Assembly: GCA_011033025.1 (NCBI GenBank)
Contig: WFMF01000074.1
Coordinates: forward strand, 372,001 to 436,000
Reading direction: 5' to 3'
Length of the DNA: 64,000 nt
Source of the DNA: Beroe forskalii
Lineage: Eukaryota > Ctenophora > Nuda > Beroida > Beroidae
Shown here: positions 1 through 10,024 of the stretch, piece after piece
How the letters are laid out: each line of letters opens with the position of its first letter
How positions within the stretch are numbered: the stretch's first letter is position 1
The notes under the pieces: model-generated
Seen by the model: the letters and a program-made list of their open reading frames with translations, nothing else
Databases searched by the model: none
Told to the model about the DNA's origin: nothing
Position numbers and translations under genes: made by a program

Positions 1-1
1 T

Positions 2-3000
2 ATGTCCGATGTCAAAGATAACATTGGCACTGCAGAAAACAAAACATCGCGCGATTATTTAAAAACATTAGGAAATACTTTTATAGATGCACGCTCTGTT
101 TCTTCCCAAGAAGCTATATACCGGGCCACGCCACTTCCCATGTGCATCACTAATCCGCGTGTTATATTCATCCCATCCGATATGCCTCATGAGAGACATG
201 GCATGCTCAAATCAGACAAGGGAATGTCCGAAGAAGCTGACGAGTCTGATGATGTGTTTGAGAAGGGAATGATTGACCGTTACCCTAGTAGGCCTGACAA
301 TCTTGCCAATATTTGCTATAAGGAATTCGCATGTTGTTACGAGAGATTTACTGGGAACGTAACACCGCGTAACAGTGATAGGATAATCCATCTTAAGAAT
401 CCTAAATTGGGTAAAATGATTAAACGTAACTCGCCTCTAGTGGCCCGCAGCCACAATCCGTCTAAGGCCAAGGACCCAGAACGCTATTACTACTCTAAGA
501 TATGTTTGTACTATCCCTGGACAGACGAACGTCAAATACAAGGGGACTTTAGTACACTCCAAGAGTCCTTTGCATCCAAGTATGACGTAATCAAGGCTAA
601 CTGGGTCAAATGGGAGACAATAGACATGGATACTCTTGACGAAATGTTTCAACAAGCCCGGGAAGATATCCTCAATAACTATGAACCTGATAATAGCACG
701 CAAGATTTGGACCCTAGGGGCATGGCTCATTATCCGCCATCTGATCTCAAAAAACCTGAATCAGACGTCAACTTCAAAGTGACATACGAAGAGCCGCCTA
801 TCTCTGATGAGGAATATCGTGACATGGTGCGGTCACTTAACACCCAGCAACACAAAATTTTCCGAATGGTAAAGCGACACGTTGCTCGACTCCGCGAAGG
901 AAAGGAAGCTAACCAACTTATTCACTTCCTGAGCGGGGCTGGCGGCGTTGGTAAGACGTTTCTGGTCACTGTGTTACGGCATTGTATAAACAGGTCGCTT
1001 AACCGCCCATCATCGCGATCTGCAGTTCTAGTATCAGCCAGCACTGGAGTAGCTGCAGCACTTATCGACGGTCAAACAGTGCACCAGCTTCTCCAGCTAG
1101 ACTGCCAAGAGGGCGGGTTTTTCAACAGCAAACCCCTCAACAGTGCCAAACGTGACCAGATGTACAACAACGTCTTCCAGCACGTACAATACCTGATAGT
1201 AGACGAAGTGTCGATGATAGGAAATACCAACTTAAATCAGATACACTCTCGTCTCAATCAGTTGTACGGGAAGTCTGGAGACCATGACTTCTTTGGCGGT
1301 ATCAATGTGATTTTCGTTGGTGATTTGTTCCAGATTCCACCAGTGCAGCAAACCAAAATTTTCGATCCTAGAGGGTTGGCGGCACTTGGAACAAATCTGT
1401 GGACAGATCTGGTAACTTTCTCTGAACTGACTGATGTTGTCCGAAGTAAGGGTGATACAGCTTTTACAGCATTATGCCATCGTATTAGAACTGGAAAGCA
1501 TACGTTAAATGATATCAAGTTGTTGGAAACCCGTGTAATCAGTAAACTCCCACCTATCTCGCAGTTAATGAAATCTATGTTGTTGTTTTCTACTAACAAT
1601 AAGTGTAAGAATCACAATGATAACTGCATAAATCATCTGAGAACTATTACCAGCGTTGAAAATGTTTACAGTGTAGATAAGTTTTCGGACGAGTCTATCG
1701 GTCAGGCAGAGAAAAACATCAGAGATTACATCTGTGATGACATCAATAAGACTGCCGGCCTTCCAACCTCCATCATGCTCGGTGTAGGTGCCCGTGTGAT
1801 GGTTCGCTCTAACATTGATGTGACCAATAAGATCTGCAATGGTGTAACTGGCACAGTCATATCTGTCAAATATAAGACAACTACACGTCCACCACAGCCT
1901 GATACTCATGATAACACCTTGATGTGCCGGTCTGTTAATGACATTCAAGCAGTGCATGTGCTATTTGATAATGATAAAGTTGGCCGCACAACTAAACATA
2001 CTTGCAACAAATGGTGCACCAATAACTGTAAACTAGCTGGTACTGTTCCCATAAGACCTTTGGAAAAACGCTTCAAATGTAAAAAGGCAAAGAAAACGCA
2101 TGTCTGGCTTAAGAGATTCCAGCTACCTCTGACACTTTGTTTTGCTAGCACCATTCACAAATGCCAAGGAGTGACCTTACAAACAGCATACATTGACATG
2201 TCTGGAGTGAACTGGAAGTCCGGCATGGCTTATACAGCTATTTCGCGGCTAACATCACTATCGGGCTTATTCTTAATTTCGTTTGATCCAAAAAGCATCA
2301 AAACAGATCAATCGATTGTAAAAGAATATGCCAGACTGCGAGCTGTAGAACCGTTTCGGCTCCCCGATGTCACAGATGAATCGCCAGATAATGATGCGAG
2401 CAAATCACCAACAAAACCCACCAATGTCCAGAAACCAGCCAAGAAAGCACCCTCAGTTGCACCACTGTCACCTCTTATGACACCGGTTATACAGTGTGAC
2501 GCTGAGGTCGCTTCTTCTAGCAAGAGACCTGTCCCTCCGAACCATTCCCCGGCCAGGAAATTCAAGGCTGCTAAAACCCGTGTTTCCCCAATCCACACAT
2601 TCTCTACTGAACCACCAATTCCTGATGTCTGTGTCGGTAAAGCACACGTGATAGACTTTTTCAATGACCGACAGTCACACAGTGTAGCTAATCGGCTAAA
2701 AGATATAGGATTCCAGGTAAGAGAATCTATTAGGGATTTACAATACGGTGTGAGCTGCGGTTATATTGCATCTCGAGTAGTTGCCAAGCTTGCTTCTGTC
2801 ATTTCAGCACGTGGTGATTGGTTCAGTACATCAGTATTTGACTGCAATTACTATGGTCCTAACTCAGATGACGCACATGTTGACATGGTTGCAACTGCTA
2901 ATATTTTCCTACGCCTACCAGGCATGTCACCCCATTTCCTATCATCATCCCAATGCGTTGAATTGATCCCCTTCTATTCATTCCTGATGTACAGTCTTAA

Positions 3001-3223
3001 TTTAAATGCCACACCACTTAATACTTTGAACATAGAACAGCCGCTCAGCATATCTCCCTTTTTACAACAGCTTGGTAATTTGTACGGTGACTACTCGGTT
3101 GATGCGAAGACTACAGCTCCCAGGTTGTACATAGTAAATTCCACTGATGGAGAGGGTACACATTGGTTTGTAGTAGTCCTGCAATTCCTCGTACCCGATA
3201 ACCCAACAAACAATGAGCCCTAA
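2..3223 (+). CDS. Helitron transposase, helicase region with C-terminal peptidase-like domain (5' partial)
   Basis: C-terminal part of a Helitron rolling-circle transposase (RepHel): a PIF1-class superfamily 1 helicase that unwinds DNA during Helitron transposition in the nucleus. The frame is open to the window edge and the Met at 2 lies in mid-protein, so the HUH nuclease (Rep) part is expected upstream, outside the window. Residues about 30-110 show the Helitron pre-helicase signature (SSQEAIYRATPLPM, RYPSRPDNLANICYKEF). Walker A is GAGGVGKT at 312-319, Walker B DEVSM at 401-405, then KCQG near 720 and AYTAISRL at 743-750 with the late helicase Arg 749. A Ser/Pro/Lys-rich linker (about 795-880) leads to an additional domain of about 190 residues with GVSCGYIA (Cys 919) and GTHWFVV (His 1054), which resembles a cysteine-peptidase core. 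No stop or frameshift interrupts 1073 codons, so the copy is young. Helitron assignment is firm; the peptidase call is inference. Confidence 0.92.
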   Translation: MSDVKDNIGTAENKTSRDYLKTLGNTFIDARSVSSQEAIYRATPLPMCITNPRVIFIPSDMPHERHGMLKSDKGMSEEADESDDVFEKGMIDRYPSRPDNLANICYKEFACCYERFTGNVTPRNSDRIIHLKNPKLGKMIKRNSPLVARSHNPSKAKDPERYYYSKICLYYPWTDERQIQGDFSTLQESFASKYDVIKANWVKWETIDMDTLDEMFQQAREDILNNYEPDNSTQDLDPRGMAHYPPSDLKKPESDVNFKVTYEEPPISDEEYRDMVRSLNTQQHKIFRMVKRHVARLREGKEANQLIHFLSGAGGVGKTFLVTVLRHCINRSLNRPSSRSAVLVSASTGVAAALIDGQTVHQLLQLDCQEGGFFNSKPLNSAKRDQMYNNVFQHVQYLIVDEVSMIGNTNLNQIHSRLNQLYGKSGDHDFFGGINVIFVGDLFQIPPVQQTKIFDPRGLAALGTNLWTDLVTFSELTDVVRSKGDTAFTALCHRIRTGKHTLNDIKLLETRVISKLPPISQLMKSMLLFSTNNKCKNHNDNCINHLRTITSVENVYSVDKFSDESIGQAEKNIRDYICDDINKTAGLPTSIMLGVGARVMVRSNIDVTNKICNGVTGTVISVKYKTTTRPPQPDTHDNTLMCRSVNDIQAVHVLFDNDKVGRTTKHTCNKWCTNNCKLAGTVPIRPLEKRFKCKKAKKTHVWLKRFQLPLTLCFASTIHKCQGVTLQTAYIDMSGVNWKSGMAYTAISRLTSLSGLFLISFDPKSIKTDQSIVKEYARLRAVEPFRLPDVTDESPDNDASKSPTKPTNVQKPAKKAPSVAPLSPLMTPVIQCDAEVASSSKRPVPPNHSPARKFKAAKTRVSPIHTFSTEPPIPDVCVGKAHVIDFFNDRQSHSVANRLKDIGFQVRESIRDLQYGVSCGYIASRVVAKLASVISARGDWFSTSVFDCNYYGPNSDDAHVDMVATANIFLRLPGMSPHFLSSSQCVELIPFYSFLMYSLNLNATPLNTLNIEQPLSISPFLQQLGNLYGDYSVDAKTTAPRLYIVNSTDGEGTHWFVVVLQFLVPDNPTNNEP

Positions 3224-3864
3224 CGGCTCATAACTCTTGGCTCCGGATCTACATTCAATCGTTATCATTGTCTCATCACATCTTTCATAAAACCCTTTTC
3301 ATAAAACAAGGAAATTTTCTATCATGTTGTTCTCATGTTCCAAAATTCTTACACGAGTATTAATTAAAATTACTTTTTCAAATTTCCATTCACTTCCAAA
3401 CATAAAGATTCGGAGCCAAACGGTCGGGGAATGGTTGGTTAGGGAAGTCTGCGCTGGGCAGGTGATACCGTGCAGTTATTTTTAAGTCCATGCTTCAAAT
3501 TTTCTCAACCATCACCATTTTAGATCTTCTGGTGGAAATCACCGATTTAACACGCACAATAGCTCAACTGGGTCTCTTTGCACGGCACCCCACACACTCA
3601 CGCACGGCATGACAACAGCAACACACCTCACTCACACACACGCCATGAGAAAAGCAACACAATCTGGTCGAACAGTTCACTGTGACTTCCTACATACCAT
3701 CATGCTATGGGAAGCACAACTAACTGAGGTATATCATCACTATCACTATTCATCATTTCTCAATAATTCATGATAGGTCCATACTCATCTTATAGCTCAT
3801 GATTCATGAATTATAACGAATGATATATCCGCCTTATGTTCACACGTTGCTGTTTTACCCACAG
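3224..3864. other. intergenic, 3' flank of the Helitron ORF
   Basis: No coding signal found. A Helitron 3' end (short hairpin followed by CTRR) should lie in or beyond this stretch, but I could not place it with confidence. A CA-rich patch sits around 3580-3660. Confidence 0.5.
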
Positions 3865-4719
3865 GACTGGATGTGTTGGAGGAGTACAAGACGTGTCTCT
3901 TGACAGGTGCTCCCTGATCAACACCATTCTGCGGGGAGTTACATTGTCCAATGGTGAGTAAATAAATAAATACTAATCTACTAGGGGGGTGGCCAACGCG
4001 CTTTTAGGCTCTTTTAGGCCCCACTTTCTAGGGCTCTTTTCAGATTATTTATATCCTTTGGAGCCTAAAAGAGCCCTATACTAAAATTGTTCTAATAATC
4101 GATTGCACAGCCCCAGATAGTCAAAATGCCATTTATATAGTCTGATTAAGTGCTTTCTTCAATGAAGTAACAGTATTTCAACAATCCAGTATACTTTGAG
4201 GACACTATGGCTATTGATCCCGGAAAACTGTGGGAAAATGTTTAAAGGGCTCTTTAGGGGCCCCAATTTCTAGGGCTCTTTCAGGTCACTGTCATCCTCT
4301 AGAGCCCTACAAAAATTTTATTGAATTTTTCCCTAAAATGCAAAAAACCCAAAAATTAAGTCATTAAATGATATTTAGATAGAAAATAATTGTTTCGAGA
4401 CGTTATTAAGGCAACAGAGCCCACAAAATCTAATATTTTTACCCCAAAGGCCCTTTTAGGCTCTTTTAGGCCCCACTTTCTAGGGCTCTTTTTGGATTTT
4501 TTATATCCTCGGGGCCTAAAAGAGCGTTGCCCCCCCCCCCCTACTATTATAGTGTGGATACAAATACAGCAATGCAACCTGATCAAATTCTTGAAATGTA
4601 TTTTCTGAAATGAAGCTTGCGCAGGTCCTCGTCTCATACACCTCTACAACTGTCTCTACCACTGCAAGTTCCCCATGAACATGGAATACTGTCGTCACAT
4701 GAGCAGACAGGTTCCTTAG
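3865..4719 (+). CDS. possible two-exon gene fragment, unrecognised
   Basis: Two short blocks look like exons. Exon a, 3865-3953, follows an ACCCACAG acceptor and ends at a strong GTGAGT donor in phase 1. Exon b, 4625-4710, follows GCGCAG and starts with the two bases that restore the frame; it reads on to a TAG at 4717-4719. The joined peptide includes VQDVSLDRCSLINTIL and then HLYNCLYHCKFPMN, a cysteine-rich string I do not recognise. The intron is occupied by the MITE at 3984-4540. Lying just downstream of a Helitron ORF, it could be a captured gene fragment, an exon pair of an unrelated gene, or chance. The upstream part is not seen. Confidence 0.3.
3984..4540. mobile_element. MITE-like element, TIR plus CTACTA target duplication
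   Basis: 557 bp flanked by the direct repeat CTACTA (3978-3983 and 4541-4546). The ends are inverted: the left begins as a G run followed by GGCCAACGCGCTTTTAGG, and the right end reads the same pattern on the other strand (G run, GGCAACGCTCTTTTAGG). Inside, the motif GGCTCTTTTAGGCCCC and its reverse complement recur three times (about 3999-4080, 4245-4312, 4450-4527), so the element can fold into serial hairpins. No ORF; non-autonomous. Confidence 0.75.
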
Positions 4720-5410
4720 TTCAGGTTAATAGTAAAATAAGTAGATATAAATGTGAAGTAATTTCTAATTTCTGCCAATCAATCGAACGAAATTTACAGA
4801 CCCACTTGAAATATCTTAACCCATGTTACAGATTAAGTGCTCTCCGAAACAAATAAAATGTGACATCAGTTATTGCTCACAGGAAGATACAGCAGCTGGT
4901 ACAATGTACATGCGGTAGCTTACCTTCTCAGTTCTTCCCTACCCAACACCATGTTATGGGGGGCTCTATAGCCTTAGGTGAGAGGTCAGCAGATTTCTCA
5001 AAATGATAATTGGTTGAGACATGAGTAAGTTCAATCGCTGCAACTTTGCACTGTGTTTTTCAGATCTGAATAGCAGCTAAAGTCCAATTGAAAGCGATTA
5101 CATGGTTTCAGGTTGAGAAGAGGAAAGCTGCCAACTCTACTTCCAAAGCCCCGTTTCAGTAGTCAGTCACCTACTCAACACCAGCATTGAAAACTGCCGA
5201 CTCATACTTAGCTGGCGTGTTTTCATGCTCAGGTTGGTTTAGATCACTATACACGTTCTACTAAATCCTACAAGATGTGCACATATTTGTTTGCCGCACA
5301 TAGGTACCCACTGCCTTATATTGCAGATAAGATATGGGTATTATTTGCAGGAAGACTCGGCAACTGTTAGCGGGAAGTTCAAGAAATAAGCATATAATTA
5401 CTATATCATA

Positions 5411-5735
5411 TTATTACCCTCCCTGACTCAAACTCCAGTGTGATAAATATCAATATATAACTCCTTTATAGAACTACTGAACAGTGGCGGAATAATAGAG
5501 CAGAATATCGTTAAATAAATTGTTGATTTCATAAAGGAGCACTCGAAAATCTATAAAAACGTTGAATTCAGACGAGGGTCGTCAGACCCGAGTGGTAGGG
5601 AGTACCGTTTTTTCGGGTAATAATACAATTAACAAACTCATGGATCGTGTGATATCGAAAATTGTCAAACTCGGCTGACGCCTCGTGTGATAATTTTCGA
5701 TATAACACTCCCATTCGTTTGTTAATCGTACAATA
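5411..5735. mobile_element. fold-back element, copy 1 of a family
   Basis: About 325 bp nearly identical to 21702-22030 in the same orientation. The right third (5619-5735) is itself an imperfect hairpin: TGATATCGAAAATTGTCA pairs with the later TGATAATTTTCGATATAACA, bounded by AATTAACAAAC and GTTTGTTAATC. The left part carries the palindromic string CGAGGGTCGTCAGACCCGAG. Related pieces occur at 25808-25925 and 27033-27255. No coding capacity. Confidence 0.75.
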
Positions 5736-7515
5736 TATGTTTAGTATTAAATGCCATGTTTTTGTAAGTTAGGTGACAATTTTCTTTCAATATTGTCACT
5801 ATTTTGTCCTAATGTCGTCTGTTATGAATATCATGTAATGAGCTGTTCGTTGTACAATATTAATAATATATTTTACATATAATATAAATATATATGGCAA
5901 GGATATGGGGATAGTTCCGGCCCTGACACCAGAGGTTGGGGCAACTCCTTGCCGGTAACAGTGGAGATGTTCAGCGCTTTAGCACCTACAGCTTGGACAC
6001 GTCTACTGGCTAAATTCCTCACCAGAACATACAACACCTTCCACCAAACCTAGGTTATGCTATCTGTACATTTATAAAGCTTTATCATTTATTCGTTTCA
6101 TTCATGTCTTTTCCTTATATTCAGTGATAAACAAACTCGATTGTATTCACATTTCAGTCACAGTTTTCATATAACTTTCCTTTTTTGTTATAGTACACAT
6201 TTCAGGCATTCCTGGAATGGTTACAGCTATAATTTACCGGCTGCAGATGAAAATCTCTCTTGGAATCATTACAAAGATAAGTTTCATAGATAAATTTCGA
6301 TACATTCAACCTACCTTTAATCATCCGCATTTGTGTCTATTTTGTCTAAAACTTTATTCCTTAATTCACCACTGTACATATTATATATTGTATGTATGAT
6401 TCAATGTGTGACGAAACATAACTTCTTCCTATGTTCCATCAGGCCCGTTGGATGCGTGATTCAAGAGGGAACCGACACCATGAGAACATTTACGTGGTGT
6501 TGTTCACTCCTGTCAGGACACTGCTCTACAACGATGATGCATTTCTTCGAATCTGGTGACAGTAAACAGTGACAAATATGATGAGTTGTAAAATTGTCAA
6601 TATCTGGATTCTCAATTTGAAATTTCAGTAATCAGCCGATATTGTCAAAGTTTACTTGATCAAACGGCTCCTTATTTTCGAGAAATGGACCAATATATAA
6701 TTCGGTGCGTAACCATAGTGTTTTTATCCAACGCGATTTTCCTAATTTATATCTTCGTTGTTACATAGTACAGTTCAGCGCGCGCGGCGTATTCCGTAAG
6801 GGTGTACGGTGTACCCGCGCGCGCGCGTAAGCCGTTAAAAGGTCAATCATACTACATTGAAATAATGTTTTTGAATACATTTTTCTCACTTTCATTTATA
6901 CATATAGAATCTATATCTTTGATGCGGCGACCATCTACCTATTTATTACTATCAATGATAGAGGATCGTATTCATATTTCACTGTCATTAAGTTTAATCA
7001 CTACGGTTATACTTCCTATAGTGCGCTGACGATATCATTATTGTAAGAATTCGCTGCAACTTTCTAATATTTGTGTTGTGGATTATTGCACTATAGGCAC
7101 CCCCGGCACTGGGTGCGCGCAAATTCGGCGGTCGCGCGCGCCGTACATGTGAGAATTTGACGCGACATTCGTGATTCAAATTCCAATAGCGCCGCGCCGC
7201 GCACTCTCACGTCCAAATGCAGCGAAAATTGTAAAAATTTTCAAAATATTTAAATTTTTCACAGTATGTAGAAAAAGTTCTTATGTTCTCTATGGTGCAA
7301 ATAGTTACTATGCCATTATATTTTTGGCGATTTTGTTTTAATTTTAAAGCCTGTCATTTTCTGCAAATATTAATATAGCAAATTGAATTTTCAAGTTTAT
7401 TTGCTGATCTGCCAAAGATTATTCAAGTTTGGTCAGTTAGAATATTCTGCTGTCTGCATGTGTTTGGTTATTTCTTAATTGTTGTGCTGTGCTCTAACTT
7501 ACCAACATACCTTGA
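5736..7515. other. intergenic, no gene identified
   Basis: AT-rich sequence with two GC-rich CG-dinucleotide patches (6776-6835 and 7100-7200) rich in GCGCGCG. A somewhat GC-richer block at 5895-6055 has no recognisable product. No supported gene or RNA. Confidence 0.4.
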
Positions 7516-8060
7516 CTGAGGATGATAGGAGAGTTTCCTTGATCCTGGGATAGACTCTATGATCCTAGGGAGGCTCCTTGATTCTGGGAAAGACTCCTTG
7601 ATCCTGGGATAGACTCTATGATCCTGGGAAAGACTCTTGATTCTGGGAAAGACTCCATGATCCTGGGAAGACTCTTTGATCCTGGGAAAGACTCCTTGAT
7701 CCTGGAAAGACTCTTGATCCTGGGAAAGACTCCATGATCCTGGAAAGACTCATGATCCTGGAAAGACTCCATGATCCTGGGGAAACTCCTTGATCCTGGG
7801 AAAGACTCCATGATCCTGGGAAAGACTCTATGATCCTGGGGAGGCTCCTTGATTCCTGGGAAAGACCTTTGATCCTGGGATAGACTCTATGATCCTGGGA
7901 AGGCTTGATTCTGGGAAAGACTCCATGATCCTGGGAAGACTCTTTGATCTCTGGGAAAGACTCCTTGATCCTGGAAAAGGACTCCTTGATCCTGGGAAAG
8001 ACTCCTTGATCCTGGGAAGACTCCTTCATCTGAAAGACTCCTTTACCTGAAAGACTCTTT
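7516..8060. repeat. minisatellite, about 20-bp unit
   Basis: About 27 imperfect tandem copies of a unit like GATCCTGGGAAAGACTCCTT. Units vary in length (18-21 bp), chiefly in the A run and in the CTCCTT/CTCTAT/CTTGAT tail. Minus-strand ORFs here are shadows of the repeat, not genes. Confidence 0.9.
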
Positions 8061-9350
8061 CACCTAGGACTGATTATGTTTTAAAAATTTATAAAATTCT
8101 GGAATTGTATACTTCAAAATTTAGAAATAGTTAGTTTAATTCCCCCCTTTCAATGATATTAAATTATATACCAAATTCAAACTTAAGTTTTAAATTTTGA
8201 TATTTAATTTTTTCCTTTTTGGCCGATGTAAGGAGTTTTTCCTTATCTTTCCTTTATTTTCCATCCAGTTTTAAACATAATCCGGTAAAACATATTATAA
8301 ATGAATGTTGGTTTCCACTTGTTTTGGGTCTTTACTTTAAATTTTCCTTTTAATTTTTTATCCATTTTTAAAAAAGAAAAATAGGGTTTCAACATAATTC
8401 TAAAATGCAATGGGATTAATAGTTTCTCTATTTTTTTTGGTTATGACAATTCCCTGGAATTTACCATCAATTTAAACGTTTCAACCACAAAAATCAAAAA
8501 GCAAGACACTTTTCTTTAATTTTTCTTTGGAATTTAAAAAATCCGTAAACCCTAAAAGTTATTAAAAGAAATACCCCAAAAGGGGGAATATGAGTTCCTT
8601 TTATTTTCGGGAAAATTTTTTAAAACCTGGAAGTGCACCCACTAAAAAAATTCTCTTATTGGAAGGGACTAAATTTTGAAAAAAATATCAAACGGGGAAA
8701 ATTTTTTAAATGGGAATTAAAGAATTTGTTAAGGGCCAAAAATGAAAAAAACAAATGAGTTTTGGGATGCAATTGAAAAGTCTTTCAGGATATTTTCAAA
8801 AATAAAAGAAATTAATTTTTCTTTTAATGGTGAGTATTTTAAAAAGTAAGTTTTCCTTTAAGCCAAAACCCCTTTACGATAAAAATTTCATTATTTTAAA
8901 AGGAACTTAAGGGCAAAATCCTCAATTGGACAAAAAATATTATGTTTAAGTATTATTTTCAAATGCTTTGGCCAACTACCATATTCCAATTAATTTAAAT
9001 TTAATAAATAAATTTTATGGATGAATGGTAATACTTTTATTTTGCTATCAATGGAAGAGGAATAAATATATCAACAAATTCTGGCTAAATATATCTATTC
9101 AAGTGAATCAAAATAGGTTTAATAACTGCCCTTTTTCCAGACTCATATAATAAGATTTAACAACTAATCTTTAGTTAATTATGGAGCCTTCTCTCTCTTT
9201 TTTTCCCATGGGACCGGAAATTAAATCAACTAATTGGCGAATTAGCCTCTCAATTTTCTTTTGGCGATGCCAAACCAAATATGACCACTTATTCTTTGAG
9301 AGAAATTTTTTTGAAAATGGATGCCCAACCCCAAATATGGTTGCCAATTA
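8061..9350. other. AT- and homopolymer-rich stretch, no gene
   Basis: Long runs of A and T with scattered GG/CC doublets and no ORF of note. The texture (homopolymers of irregular length, no repeat structure) differs from both flanks and may reflect poorly polished long-read sequence. Confidence 0.4.
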
Positions 9351-10024
9351 GTAAAAAATTTTTCGGGAAAACGGAAATAATCAATAATTCACAATGATCT
9401 ATGATAACGACATCAACGGCGAGTTTGTGGTGATTGATTACTGACTTGGTATAAAGGTATAACATTTCAATTACACAGACTGTCTCTCTACTCTTCTTTT
9501 TCCGCTTCCCAGCACTTTGCAGGTGTACGTGTATGTATGTACCTATATAGGTGTACGTTGATGAGAGTGTAAGATGTATCGATGTATTTATGTATAAATA
9601 AGATCGCGATAGGTAAGCACAAATCAATTTTTTTGTGACAAATCGAGTTTCTTAATTAGGTACTCATCAATAACTGATGAATCTGAAAGTACCAAAGTGG
9701 GAAATTGCTAAATTGGAAGCGAAAAACTGCCGTATTTTGAGAAAAATCGGTCATCAGCAGCTGATGCCTTCAAAATTTAATAAGACATGACACAATATTA
9801 TGAAAACATTTTAATCATGCATTACAGATGACCCGTCAACCCATGTACATTGTACAATTCTACAATTAGAAGAAGCATGCAACAATCGGTCTTGGTATGG
9901 CAGCCCAATAGATAGGATATTCGGTTCTGACAATGTTCGCTTTCCACGACAACGGTCCTGAAGTAAGAATTGTTAGATATGAAATTAAACTTGGTGTCGA
10001 GAATTCCTATTGAAGTAGGTTCAT

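Noticed and set aside
6443-6550. Exon-like block after CCATCAG encoding HHENIYVVLFTPVRTLLY and ending in TGA
   Set aside because: A plausible acceptor and 35 open codons, but no partner exon in matching phase and no recognisable family; too short to support.
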